This document shows, piece after piece, positions 11,739 to 20,600 of a stretch of DNA of 37,621 bases. Where the stretch lies: the NCBI GenBank assembly GCA_016182015.1, contig JACOYC010000026.1, positions 1 to 37,621 on the forward strand. The letters are read 5' to 3'. Position 1 is the first letter of the stretch, and the number at the start of each line of letters is the position of its first letter. This DNA is from Nanobdellati archaeon. GTDB taxonomy: Archaea; Nanobdellota; Nanobdellia; UBA10117. The position numbers and the translations under genes are program-made. The notes below the pieces were generated by a model. It had not been told where the DNA came from. It did no database searches and saw nothing but the letters and a program-made list of their open reading frames with translations.

Positions 11739-13451
11739 ATGGAGAGAGAAACTATATTCCGATGCTTCGTAATTCTAATCACTTCTCTGGCAGCCTTTTT
11801 ATTTACGGCAGTTCCGGTGATTGCGCCAATAGATGCGATAGTCACGAGAATCAGTCAGACCGAGGGTGCACTGGTCATAGAGGACCTCATTGGTAAAGGG
11901 TTAGATGCGGCCGCGCGCGAGGGCAATGCACCATTTGAAATAGAGTTAGCGATATCTTACATAACTGCTGATAACATTCAGGTTTCAGTTAATGAGACTG
12001 TTTCTGTCAGGGACACTAAGATAATTGACACCAAGGGCGGCATGGTGAGAAGCGAGATAACAATTACCCGCGGCGAGCCCTTCCCACCGCCTGCATCTGA
12101 TATTGGCGTAAATTTAAGAGTTGTCAGCAGGACTTCAGGCAAGAGCATTATTCTGGCTGAGAGCCAATCAACCTGCAGCCCTATTACTTTTAGCTGCACG
12201 CAGACGGCCATGAGAAAAATCGGCAGCCCGGGAGATTATTTCCCGATTAAGCTGGAGATTGACGGCGTTGTGGTCGGTAGCTTCAAAGAAATTTCCGGAT
12301 TGGAATCAGAAACTGAAATTATCGAATATCAAGATGGTGATGATGTGATTATCAGAAAGCTTCGTGGGAGAGTTAACTATTCAAGCATAGCCCTTGAGAG
12401 GGGCTTTATCAATGATCCTGCTTTTATTGACTGGGTGAAGGAAGTGATGAAAGGATGCCAGCAGGCCAATGATGACGCAAAAAAAGAACCAGCGGAGAAG
12501 AAGGCTGATGATCCAAAAAAAGCAAAGATAGTGAACAAAGATACTGGAGAAGAGCTGAGAGAAGCTGGCCCGCCCATAGGGCATGTTGATCATGGAAAAG
12601 GATCAATAAAGGATCGCGGCGGATACATTACTATTTGTGACCCGGAATCAATTCCTGATGCGCTGGAAAGAAAATCCGGCTCAATAATTGTCCTGGACCG
12701 TGCAGGACAAGAAGCAATGCGATACAATCTTTATGGCGCAGTGCCAATTTCATGGAAAGGGCCTGCCCTTGACACCAAAGGTGATACCCATACAGTAGAA
12801 GAGCTTGTGCTTGCTGTGGAAAAAATAGAAGTTAGAAAAACTGTAGCAGAGGCCATCCCGATTATATTTAATTTTGCTGATGGAGATGTTAAAGCTGAGG
12901 TCAATCCAGAAAGCATTCAAATAATATTTGACCCGAATGAGAACGCGCCAGCAAAAGCAAAGCCCTGGAAGCACCACAGCACACAAGGCCTTGACAGCCC
13001 CACGTTTGAGTTCACTTCGGGCGAGCCTTACAGGTTGGAAATGGAACTTTTTTTTGATAGGTATGAAGAGGGAAAAAGCGTGCGCGAGTGGACTGACCAA
13101 GTAGAAAAGCTGGCGTTGGTTGATACGGAGAAGCATCGCCCTCCAACAATTCTTCTCACTTTTAGAAACCTCGCATACGAAGGTGTTCTTGAAAGCGCCC
13201 AAACCAGATTCACACTCTTCTTAGATGACGGCACGCCAGCCAGGGCGGTAATGAGCACGGTCTGGAAAGAATTTTCTCTGGATAAGAAAAGCTCGATAGA
13301 TAAAGATAACTTGCCGCCTTCTGCGCCATGCAGATTTTATAGTTGGTGCTGGGAAAAAGCATCTGGCGGAAGTTGTTGCAAGACAGTTGCGGTCTGTGAT
13401 ACCGGGACGAGTTCAGTAACACATTGTACTGGCCTTGGAGGTTCTGTTTAG
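11739..13451 (+). CDS. Exported fusion of tail-tube (gp19-like) and CIS-tube domains
   Basis: 570 residues. An N-terminal hydrophobic segment (7-30) looks like a signal peptide or anchor. Residues 35-160 are a beta-rich unknown region. Residues 165-365 match the phage T4 gp19/contractile-tail tube pattern: PIKLEIDGVVVGSFKEISGL, EIIEYQDG, RKLRGRVNYSSIALERG, FIDWV, then WKGPALDT and VEELVLAVEKIEV, with a charged insert at 240-295. Residues 385-513 match the CIS-tube (Afp7/Pvc7-type baseplate adaptor) domain: FEFTSGEPYRLEMELFFD, HRPPTILLTF, LFLDDGTPARAV. A Cys-rich tail (six Cys, 531-563) closes the protein. In injection systems these domains are cytoplasmic and on separate proteins, so the signal and fusion are odd. 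It lies 56 nt after the previous exported gene. Confidence 0.75.
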   Translation: MERETIFRCFVILITSLAAFLFTAVPVIAPIDAIVTRISQTEGALVIEDLIGKGLDAAAREGNAPFEIELAISYITADNIQVSVNETVSVRDTKIIDTKGGMVRSEITITRGEPFPPPASDIGVNLRVVSRTSGKSIILAESQSTCSPITFSCTQTAMRKIGSPGDYFPIKLEIDGVVVGSFKEISGLESETEIIEYQDGDDVIIRKLRGRVNYSSIALERGFINDPAFIDWVKEVMKGCQQANDDAKKEPAEKKADDPKKAKIVNKDTGEELREAGPPIGHVDHGKGSIKDRGGYITICDPESIPDALERKSGSIIVLDRAGQEAMRYNLYGAVPISWKGPALDTKGDTHTVEELVLAVEKIEVRKTVAEAIPIIFNFADGDVKAEVNPESIQIIFDPNENAPAKAKPWKHHSTQGLDSPTFEFTSGEPYRLEMELFFDRYEEGKSVREWTDQVEKLALVDTEKHRPPTILLTFRNLAYEGVLESAQTRFTLFLDDGTPARAVMSTVWKEFSLDKKSSIDKDNLPPSAPCRFYSWCWEKASGGSCCKTVAVCDTGTSSVTHCTGLGGSV

Positions 13452-13615
13452 GGTAAAGAACTAAACAGAATCGCTGCGGCACAACAGTGAGTACGCCCGT
13501 TTATTCTTCTCCTTAACATCTCTTAAAATACTTCTTTTTATAAATCATCTATCCTGTCCCTAACAGTTTTCTGCCGTATCAAAAAGCTTAAATGTATGCG
13601 GCGCCCTAAATTGAC

Positions 13616-14260
13616 ATGAAAAGATTTGTGCCGATTTTGGTCAGCATCCTTGTGTTGTTTGTTTTAGTGGTCAGTTCTGCTAGTGCGGGTAACTTGGCGA
13701 AGCTCACAATAACACCCGAGAAAGGAGAGGCCATACCTGCCCTTGTAGATGTCGCAAGCGTACTAGTTCTTTTTGACCCTCCGGGAAGTTCACACAATCA
13801 GAAAGAGGCCCTGATAGCAGAAGCGGCGCCTTGGAAGCACCACGATATTCAAGGCTTAGATGCGCCGACGCTCGAGTTTACAAGTGGAGAGCCATATCGG
13901 CTCCAGATGGATTTGTTTTTTGATCGTTATGAAGAAGGAAAGAGTGTAAGAGAGTACACAGACAAAATAGAAAAACTTACTGTTACGCTAGATGGTGACC
14001 CTCTTAAAGAAGAGCTCGTACATCAAGAATTACATAGGCCGCCAACGATATTGCTCACATGGGGCACGGGACTATTTACTGCGGTCATTGAAAGCTGCGA
14101 TCCGCCACGGTTCACGCGTTTTCTTGACGATGCAGCTACTGCAAAGGCAGCAACTAGTGGAACGCCCGTGAGCGCGGTGATGACTTGTGTTTTTACGGAC
14201 TTCTTGCCGGCGGATAGTGGAAAGAATGATGGTGCCCATAAACGCCCAGGTCCTGCCTGA
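13616..14260 (+). CDS. Exported CIS-tube domain protein (paralog)
   Basis: 214 residues. The signal peptide is MKRFVPILVSILVLFVLVVS, with cleavage likely after ASA near residue 24. A single CIS-tube domain (about 40-198) contains FEFTSGE-type core LEFTSGEPYRLQMDLFFD, HRPPTILLTWG and TPVSAVMTCVFTDF. Residues 72-121 match residues 409-458 of the 570-residue neighbour at 41 of 50 positions, while the DNA differs at many third codon positions, so both copies have been held by selection. It lacks the tube domain and the Cys-rich tail. TATA GCTTAAAT lies 30 nt upstream. Confidence 0.75.
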   Translation: MKRFVPILVSILVLFVLVVSSASAGNLAKLTITPEKGEAIPALVDVASVLVLFDPPGSSHNQKEALIAEAAPWKHHDIQGLDAPTLEFTSGEPYRLQMDLFFDRYEEGKSVREYTDKIEKLTVTLDGDPLKEELVHQELHRPPTILLTWGTGLFTAVIESCDPPRFTRFLDDAATAKAATSGTPVSAVMTCVFTDFLPADSGKNDGAHKRPGPA

Positions 14261-14274
14261 TAGATAATTCTTTT

Positions 14275-14361
14275 AAAGATGTTAAAAATAAGAAAATAAT
14301 TTCGGTTGGAGTTTTGTTTTTAGCTTTTGTTTCGGCGGCTAGTGTCGCGAGCATGGCATAA
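14275..14361 (+). pseudogene. Remnant of a signal-peptide gene
   Basis: In one frame this reads VKNKKIISVGVLFLAFVSAA followed by SVASMA and a stop. That is a textbook signal peptide resembling those of the two preceding exported genes but with no start codon in frame; an ATG at 14279 is in another frame. It abuts the recombinase stop codon. I read it as a truncated, frameshifted third paralog, though a chance hydrophobic frame is possible. Confidence 0.35.
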
Positions 14362-14363
14362 TT

Positions 14364-15173
14364 TTACAAATCATCCAACGGGCTTCTCACCTTTTTCAGC
14401 TCCGCGGTTGAAACCTTTGTGTAAATTTGAGTGGTTGAGAGGTCAGCATGCCCCAATAATTCCTGAATTTTCCTAATATCAACACCAGCCTCCAGCAAAT
14501 GCGTGGCGAACGAGTGGCGCAGCATGTGCGGGTGCACGTGCTTTGAGATATCTGCCTTGACAGCAAGCTCCGCCAAGACTTTCTGTACCGTTCTTTTTGA
14601 CAGATGCCCGTCTCGCCCCGTAAACACAAAGCCCTTTCGCTCCTTGAGGAATTTAGTCAGGTCTTTGGAAACCTTTTCAGATAAAATCATCAGCCTGTCC
14701 TTTGCGCCTTTTCCGCGGCGCACCCAGCCAACTTTATCAGCAATTTCTAAATCCTCAGTTTTCAAATTAATTAATTCCGACAATCGCAGGCCAGACGAAT
14801 ACAGCAGCTCGATCATCAATTTATGCTTGAAATTTTTTGCAGCGCCCAATAATCTTTTTATTTCGTCTTTTGTCAGGACAATCGGCACAGATTTTGCGCG
14901 CTTCGGCGTTTTCACGTCGATGAACTTGCGCTGCAAAACTTCCTGAAAGTAAAACACCAGCGCCGCCTTTGCCAGCGCAACCGAGGCTGGTTCAAGATTT
15001 TTCTCAGCAATCAAATACGCAAGAAAGGATTTTACATCATCATTATTTATTGCAGCAGCATCTTTCTTTATGAAATCAAAAAACTTCTGCACGTGAAAGC
15101 AGTAGCTCTTCACAGTGTTCTCAGAGAATCCGCGCAGTTTTAACTCGGTGGCCAGCCTGTTTAGCATATTCAT
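14364..15173 (-). CDS. xerA: XerA-type tyrosine recombinase
   Basis: 269 residues with the full tyrosine-recombinase architecture: an N-terminal SAM-like core-binding domain (1-90) and a catalytic domain (95-269). The catalytic residues are R130 (SSGLRLSEL), K155 (RRGKGAKDR), H216 and R219 (HPHMLRHSF), H242 (LLGHADLSTTQ) and Y251 (IYTKV). It lacks the extra insert near the third catalytic patch that marks integron IntI integrases. Length and the C-terminus fit archaeal XerA, which resolves chromosome dimers, but its place beside an accessory island allows a role in cassette or provirus mobility. Its promoter overlaps that of the divergent sodN. Confidence 0.9.
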   Translation of the reverse strand: MNMLNRLATELKLRGFSENTVKSYCFHVQKFFDFIKKDAAAINNDDVKSFLAYLIAEKNLEPASVALAKAALVFYFQEVLQRKFIDVKTPKRAKSVPIVLTKDEIKRLLGAAKNFKHKLMIELLYSSGLRLSELINLKTEDLEIADKVGWVRRGKGAKDRLMILSEKVSKDLTKFLKERKGFVFTGRDGHLSKRTVQKVLAELAVKADISKHVHPHMLRHSFATHLLEAGVDIRKIQELLGHADLSTTQIYTKVSTAELKKVRSPLDDL

Positions 15174-15226
15174 ATTAAAACAGATATCTTTATATATTTT
15201 ACATACCTGAGCTTATTGGTGTTAAA

Positions 15227-15724
15227 ATGTTACACAAATTACTTCAGCTGCTGGACAAAATAAAGCCGGCCCGCACAGCGTGGGCGCACTGCGATATTCC
15301 CTGCGGAATTTACGACCCACACCTGGCGCAGATGGCAGTGAATACTGTGATAAGGATGGATGCGCTGATAGCAGAAGTGAAGCAGGTTCTTCCCACAGAT
15401 GCCGACACGCGGAACAAAATGATACGTTATGTTGTTGTAAAAGAACAGCACGCAGAAATTGTAAAACACGAGCTGCGGATTTTATGGGCAGATTATTTCA
15501 AGCCGGAACATCTGCAAAAGTTCCCGGGACTGCACGACTTGTTTTGGAATGCGATGAAGACTGCCTCAAAGGCAAAGCAAAGTGCAAACCCTGCGGATGC
15601 AGAGGCGCTTTTAGAAGCGGTAAATAAAATCGCAGAAATCTTTTGGAAAACAAAAGACGTCAAGGCAGCAAGGGTGAAGGCGCCTTATCCAACGGGAAAA
15701 GATGTGGTTTGGCCAAAAATATAG
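15227..15724 (+). CDS. sodN: Nickel superoxide dismutase precursor
   Basis: Converts superoxide to oxygen and hydrogen peroxide at a nickel site. The nickel hook HCDIPCGIYDP starts at His21 (H21, C22, C26), directly after a 20-residue propeptide ending TAWA. The propeptide must be removed so that His21 becomes the N-terminus. The remaining 145 residues are the four-helix bundle, the normal family size. A protease of the SodX type is encoded 220 bp downstream. A TATA box CTTTATAT about 39 nt upstream gives a short leader. Ni-SOD is mainly bacterial, so transfer is likely. Confidence 0.95.
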   Translation: MLHKLLQLLDKIKPARTAWAHCDIPCGIYDPHLAQMAVNTVIRMDALIAEVKQVLPTDADTRNKMIRYVVVKEQHAEIVKHELRILWADYFKPEHLQKFPGLHDLFWNAMKTASKAKQSANPADAEALLEAVNKIAEIFWKTKDVKAARVKAPYPTGKDVVWPKI

Positions 15725-15760
15725 AAATATTTATAAATACTTTAAAATATCTAATATAAA

Positions 15761-15943
15761 ATGAAAAAAATATTGCTGACACTTGATGATGGGTTGTATA
15801 AAAAAGCCTGGCTGGCCAGCAGGCGGGGCGGCTATCTGGCTGTACAAGAGCTCATCAGAGACGTGCTGCGCGAGAGATTCGAGAAAAATCCAATAGAAAA
15901 ATTCGGCGAAAGGCTGGAGAGGAAGATTAAAAGGATTGTTTGA
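15761..15943 (+). CDS. Small ribbon-helix-helix-like protein
   Basis: 60 residues. One beta strand (KKILLTLDD) is followed by two helices (YKKAWLASRRGG; AVQELIRDVLRERFE) and a basic tail, the layout of ribbon-helix-helix repressors. It sits between sodN and sodX and stops one base before the sodX ATG, so it is part of the operon and could regulate it. TATA-like ATTTATAA lies about 32 nt upstream, so it may also have its own promoter. DNA binding is inferred from pattern only. Confidence 0.6.
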   Translation: MKKILLTLDDGLYKKAWLASRRGGYLAVQELIRDVLRERFEKNPIEKFGERLERKIKRIV

Positions 15944-15944
15944 G

Positions 15945-16223
15945 ATGTTTCCAATCACTCGCTTCAAAGTCGCAGATAAAAGCATGCTCCCCAACTTCAA
16001 AGAGGGCGATTATGCGCTAGTTTCAAAAATATATTTTTCCTTAAAGGCTGGCGATGTAATTGTTTTTGAAAAAAATAATGTGGCGATGATTAAGAGAATA
16101 GAAAAAGTTGAAGATGGAAAATATTTTGTCGAGGGCGACAATAAGCCGGAAAGCGAGGACAGCAGGCAATTCGGGCCGGTCGGCAGAAAACATGTTGTCG
16201 GGAAAGTTTTTGCTAGAATTTAA
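15945..16223 (+). CDS. sodX: SodX-type Ni-SOD maturation protease
   Basis: 92 residues from ATG 15945. A compact S24/S26-type serine protease with a Ser-Lys dyad: Ser13 in DKSMLPNFKEGD and Lys50 in VAMIKRIEKV, plus LKAGDVIVFE and VEGDNKPESEDSRQFG. No membrane anchor is present, as expected for the form that cuts the Ni-SOD propeptide in the cytoplasm. Linkage to sodN makes the assignment firm. Confidence 0.88.
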   Translation: MFPITRFKVADKSMLPNFKEGDYALVSKIYFSLKAGDVIVFEKNNVAMIKRIEKVEDGKYFVEGDNKPESEDSRQFGPVGRKHVVGKVFARI

Positions 16224-16269
16224 AAAATAGAAAAACAAAAATAATAACAAAAGCTAAAGAACAACTCGT

Positions 16270-16422
16270 TTACCTCATCATTTTCGGTCCATACATGCCA
16301 ACTAACAATGCAACAACGCCAGCTATTACCCAATTCCACGGGCCGCCAGCTTGCCATGCGTAGTTCAGCAGGCCAAGTAATATAAAGCCAACGCCTACAG
16401 ACCAAACTGCTCCTTCTGCCAT
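16270..16422 (-). CDS. Tiny two-helix membrane protein
   Basis: 50 residues beginning MAEGAVWSVGVGFILLGLLN. Two hydrophobic helices (6-22 and 30-44) flank an AWQAGGPWNW turn; the protein ends in YGPKMMR. A strong Shine-Dalgarno GGGGAGGT (minus strand, 16435-16428) sits six bases before the ATG. TATA ATTTATAA lies 44 nt upstream, giving a short leader, and overlaps the divergent carA promoter. Function unknown. Confidence 0.7.
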   Translation of the reverse strand: MAEGAVWSVGVGFILLGLLNYAWQAGGPWNWVIAGVVALLVGMYGPKMMR

Positions 16423-16492
16423 TTGTTACCTCCCCTGAAATATAAGCGATGCTGGCATTATAAATGTTTTTGTTGTATAGTCATAATTAGCG

Positions 16493-17689
16493 ATGCCGGC
16501 AAGGGGCATTTGCATGGTAAGAGCAACGCTTAAAAGATTTTCTGTTAGTTTGTTTGTGGGGTGTGAATTGGCATTTGAAAATGGAAAAAAGGCAGAGTTA
16601 GCGCTCGAATCAGGTGCGGTGTTTATCGGCGAGGGCTTTGGCGCGGATGCTTCTGTTTCCGGTGAGGTTGTGTTTAACACGGGCATGGCCGGCTACCCGC
16701 AGAGTCTTACAGATCCATCATACAAAGGGCAGATTTTGGTTTTAACCTATCCATTAATTGGCAACTATGGCGTTTCTGAAAGTCCGCTGGAATCTGAGAG
16801 AATACAGATTTCTGGCTTGGTTGTTTCAGAGCACTGCGAAAAATACAGCCACTGGTCAGCTAAATTTTCGCTCGGGCAGTGGCTCAAGGCCAGCGGCGTG
16901 CCCGCAATTTCTGGCGTTGATACGCGTGCGCTGACAAAAGAACTGCGCGAACACGGTACAATGCTTGGCAAGCTAGCTGTTGATGGCGCAGATGTTAAAT
17001 TTTCTGATCCCAACAAAAGGAATCTGGTTGCAGAGGTTTCTGCGAAACAGCCGCTTTTGTACGAGAGCTCTTTTGAAAAACCAGTACTGATAGACAGGCT
17101 TTCAGCAAAAACATACCACAGGTCTAAAAAGCTTACTGCTGTTTTGGTCGACTGCGGCGCAAAAAATAGTATCGTCCGAAGCCTGCTTGCCAGGAATGTT
17201 CGAGTGATAAAAGTTCCGTGGGACTATGATTTTTTCAGCCTTAAGTTTGATTTTGCAGTCCTGTCAAACGGGCCCGGCGACCCAAAGCTTTGCGCTGAAA
17301 CAATAAAAAATGTCAGGCGGCTTTTGGATGAACAAGTACCAACATTGGGCGTATGCCTTGGAAACCAGATTTTGGCGCTTGCGGCCGGCGGGAATACATA
17401 CAAAATGAAATACGGACACCGCAGCCAGAATCAGCCGTGCACGCTGGCCAGCACGAAGAGGTGCATAATAACCAGCCAGAATCATGGGTTTGCAGTTGAT
17501 GCAGGTTCGCTGCCAAGCGAATGGCTGGAGTGGTTCAACAACGAAAACGACAACACGAATGAAGGCATAATTCACGAGTCTGGAATTTTCAGGGCGGTGC
17601 AGTTCCACCCGGAAGCCGCTCCTGGCCCGAGAGATGCAAATTATATATTTGATGAATTTTTAAGTTTTATTAATCTTCGAGGAAAATGA
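16493..17689 (+). CDS. carA: Carbamoyl-phosphate synthase small (glutaminase) subunit
   Basis: Supplies ammonia from glutamine to CarB for carbamoyl phosphate, used in pyrimidine and arginine synthesis. The N-terminal domain shows GEVVFNTGMAGYPQSLTDPS and TYPLIGNYGV. The class I glutamine amidotransferase domain has Cys288 (LGVCLGNQILAL), KMKYGHRSQNQP, and His372/Glu374 (VQFHPEAAPG). CLGHQ of most families is CLGNQ here, but the triad is intact. The N-terminus is about 30 residues longer than usual and the true start may be internal (for example the GTG before GCELAFENG). TATA CATTATAA is at 16456-16463. The stop overlaps the carB start (ATGA). Confidence 0.95.
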   Translation: MPARGICMVRATLKRFSVSLFVGCELAFENGKKAELALESGAVFIGEGFGADASVSGEVVFNTGMAGYPQSLTDPSYKGQILVLTYPLIGNYGVSESPLESERIQISGLVVSEHCEKYSHWSAKFSLGQWLKASGVPAISGVDTRALTKELREHGTMLGKLAVDGADVKFSDPNKRNLVAEVSAKQPLLYESSFEKPVLIDRLSAKTYHRSKKLTAVLVDCGAKNSIVRSLLARNVRVIKVPWDYDFFSLKFDFAVLSNGPGDPKLCAETIKNVRRLLDEQVPTLGVCLGNQILALAAGGNTYKMKYGHRSQNQPCTLASTKRCIITSQNHGFAVDAGSLPSEWLEWFNNENDNTNEGIIHESGIFRAVQFHPEAAPGPRDANYIFDEFLSFINLRGK

Positions 17690-20600
17690 AGCACAATCTG
17701 AAATCTATTTTGATTCTTGGCTCAGGAGGGCTGCGGATAGGGCAGGCAGGCGAGTTTGACTACTCCGGCTCGCAGGCAATCAAGGCGCTGAAGGAGGAAG
17801 GTATAAGAGTTATTTTGATTAATCCAAACGTTGCTACATATCAAACGTCAGAAAATCTTGCTGACACAATTTATTTTCTGCCAATTACACCGCATTTTAT
17901 TGAAAAAATAATAGAAAAAGAAAAGCCGGACGGGATTCTGCTTGGCTTTGGCGGCCAGACTGCATTAAACTGCGGAATAGATTTATTTAAATCCGGCGTC
18001 TTGGAGAAAAACAATGTTCTGATTCTTGGGACACAGATAAACTCAATAATTAAGACAGAAGATAAGGGCATGTTTGCGGCCGAGTTGATAGGAATAGGAA
18101 TCCGCGTGCCCGAGAGCAGGCCAGCAACATCGCTTCCGGGCGCGGTAAAGGCGGCCGAAGAGATTGGCTATCCAGTCATTATACGTTCAGGCTATAGCTT
18201 GGGCGGCCAGGGAGCCAGCATAGTTAACAATCAAAAAGAGATGGAGTCGGCGGCGGGCATAGCACTCGCGCAGGCACCGCAGATACTTGTCGAGGAATGC
18301 CTTTACGGCTGGAAGGAAGTAGAATATGAAGTTGTCCGCGATAAATTTGACAATTGCATAGCTGTGTGCAACATGGAAAATCTCGACCCGCTTGGAATAC
18401 ACACTGGGGAGAGCATAGTTGTGGCGCCCTCGCAAACACTGACAGATAAAAACTATCATGACCTGCGGGATCTATCATTAAAAGTAATCCGGCATTTCAA
18501 AATAGTCGGCGAGTGCAATATACAGTTTGCGCTCGACCCAAACAGCGATGATTACAGAGTTATCGAAGTAAATGCCAGGCTTTCGAGGTCGTCAGCGCTG
18601 GCCTCCAAAGCTACAGGCTACCCACTCGCGTTTGTGGCTGCAAAGCTTGCGCTCGGCTACTCGCTTACTGAACTCAGAAACAAAATAACAAAAGTTACTA
18701 GCATGTGTTTTGAGCCGGCCCTTGATTATGTCGTGCTGAAAATGCCGCGCTGGGATTTTCAGAAATTTGATGGTTGTGCCAGAGAGATCGGTCCAGAGAT
18801 GAAAAGCGTCGGCGAGGTCATGGCCATAGGCAGAAAATTTGAAGAGGCGCTGCAAAAGGCGGTAAGAATGCTTGAAATTGGTTTTGAGAGTGTTACCGAT
18901 AAAATTAAAATTGATAATTTGGATGAAGAACTAAGCAGCCCGACTGATAAGAGGATTTTTGCAGTTGCGCAGGCCATTCGCGAAGGCTACTCTGTCGAGC
19001 GGCTTTACTCGATGACATTCATAGACAAGTTTTTTCTGGAAAAGATAAAAAACACAGTGATGCTTGACGAAGAGATTAAGAAATATGATATTGAGTCTGT
19101 TCCAGTATTTTTGTTGCGCAGGGCAAAACAGTTTGGATTTTCAGATGTGCATTTGGCAAAATGCCTTAAAGCTGAGCCAGAAAAAATAAGAGAAAAAAGA
19201 AAGCAGCTTGGAATAACGCCAGTTGTAAAGCAGATAGATACGCTGGCCGGCGAGTTCCCGGCAAAAACGAATTATCTTTATTTTACGTACAATGGCATAA
19301 CTGATGATATAACTTTTGAAGCCAGAAAAAAAATTGCAGTTATAGGTTCCGGCCCGTATAGAATTGGCTCTTCAGTTGAGTTTGACTGGTGCTGCGTTAG
19401 CTGTGCGGTTGCCGCAAAAAAACTTGGCTATGAAACCATAATGGTTAACTGCAATCCTGAGACCGTATCAACTGATTATGATATGTGCGACAGGCTTTAT
19501 TTCGAGGAGTTAAGTTTTGAGCGCATTCTTGATATAAACGAGAAGGAGAAGCCATTTGGTTTTGTTGTTTCGATGGGCGGGCAGACACCGAACAACCTCG
19601 CCATAAAAATCCATAAGTGCGGCATAAAAATAATAGGGACACAACCGAATGACATTGATCGGGCGGAGGACAGGCATAAATTTTCCATGCTCCTTGACGA
19701 GCTTGGAGTGAAACAGCCGCAGTGGAAGGAGTTAACATCGTTTGAAGATGCAAAAAATTTTTCAGAGACCGTTGGCTATCCTGTCTTAGTAAGGCCGTCT
19801 TACGTTTTGTCTGGCTCGGCAATGCGAATTGCAAATAATGAAAATGAGCTTAAGGAGCATCTTGGCAAAGCCGCCGGCGTTTCAAAAGAGCACCCAGTTG
19901 TTATCACAAAATTTATTTCCGGCGCAAAGGAGATAGAGCTTGATGCCGTTGCCAGCAATGGCGAGATAATTGCCCACGCAATTTCAGAGCACGTTGAAGA
20001 TGCAGGCACGCACTCGGGTGATGCAACAATAGTTTTTCCGGTGCAGACACTCAAGAAAGAGAACGAAAATTTAATTTTTGAAACTGGCAGAAAAATTTCC
20101 TCCGCGCTTAACATAACCGGACCGTTCAACATACAGTTTATTTGTAATCAGGAGCTTATGGTAATCGAATGTAATTTGCGCGCATCGCGCTCGTTCCCAT
20201 TTGTTTCAAAAATAATGAAGCTTAACTTAATCGGCCTGTCGACAGAAGCAATGCTTGGCCAGCCTTCAAAGCCGGAAATCAGGCGCACGGATTATATTGG
20301 CGTTAAAACTCCCGTTTTTTCGTTCTCACGACTGAAAAATGCGAGTCCAGTACTCGGAGTGGAAATGAAATCTACTGGTGAGGTTGCTTCAATTGGCAAA
20401 AATCTCAAGGAGGCATTTCTTAAATCTTATCTATCTGCAGGAGCAAAATTACCTGAGCGCGGAATTTTGATAGATGCTGGCCTGGATGATATCAAGCAGT
20501 TTGCGTGGGACATAGAAGCGCTGGGCCTGATGGGCCTGGAAATTTATGCAACTGAGGAAGCCCATATCGCCTTGAAAAGCGCAGGCATTAAAACAAAATT

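Noticed and set aside
11739-14260. A complete extracellular contractile injection system
   Set aside because: Only tube-type domains are present; no sheath, baseplate wedge, spike or AAA+ ATPase gene lies within the window.
14364-15173. Integron integrase IntI
   Set aside because: The spacing between catalytic patches is that of XerA/XerD; the IntI-specific additional domain is missing.
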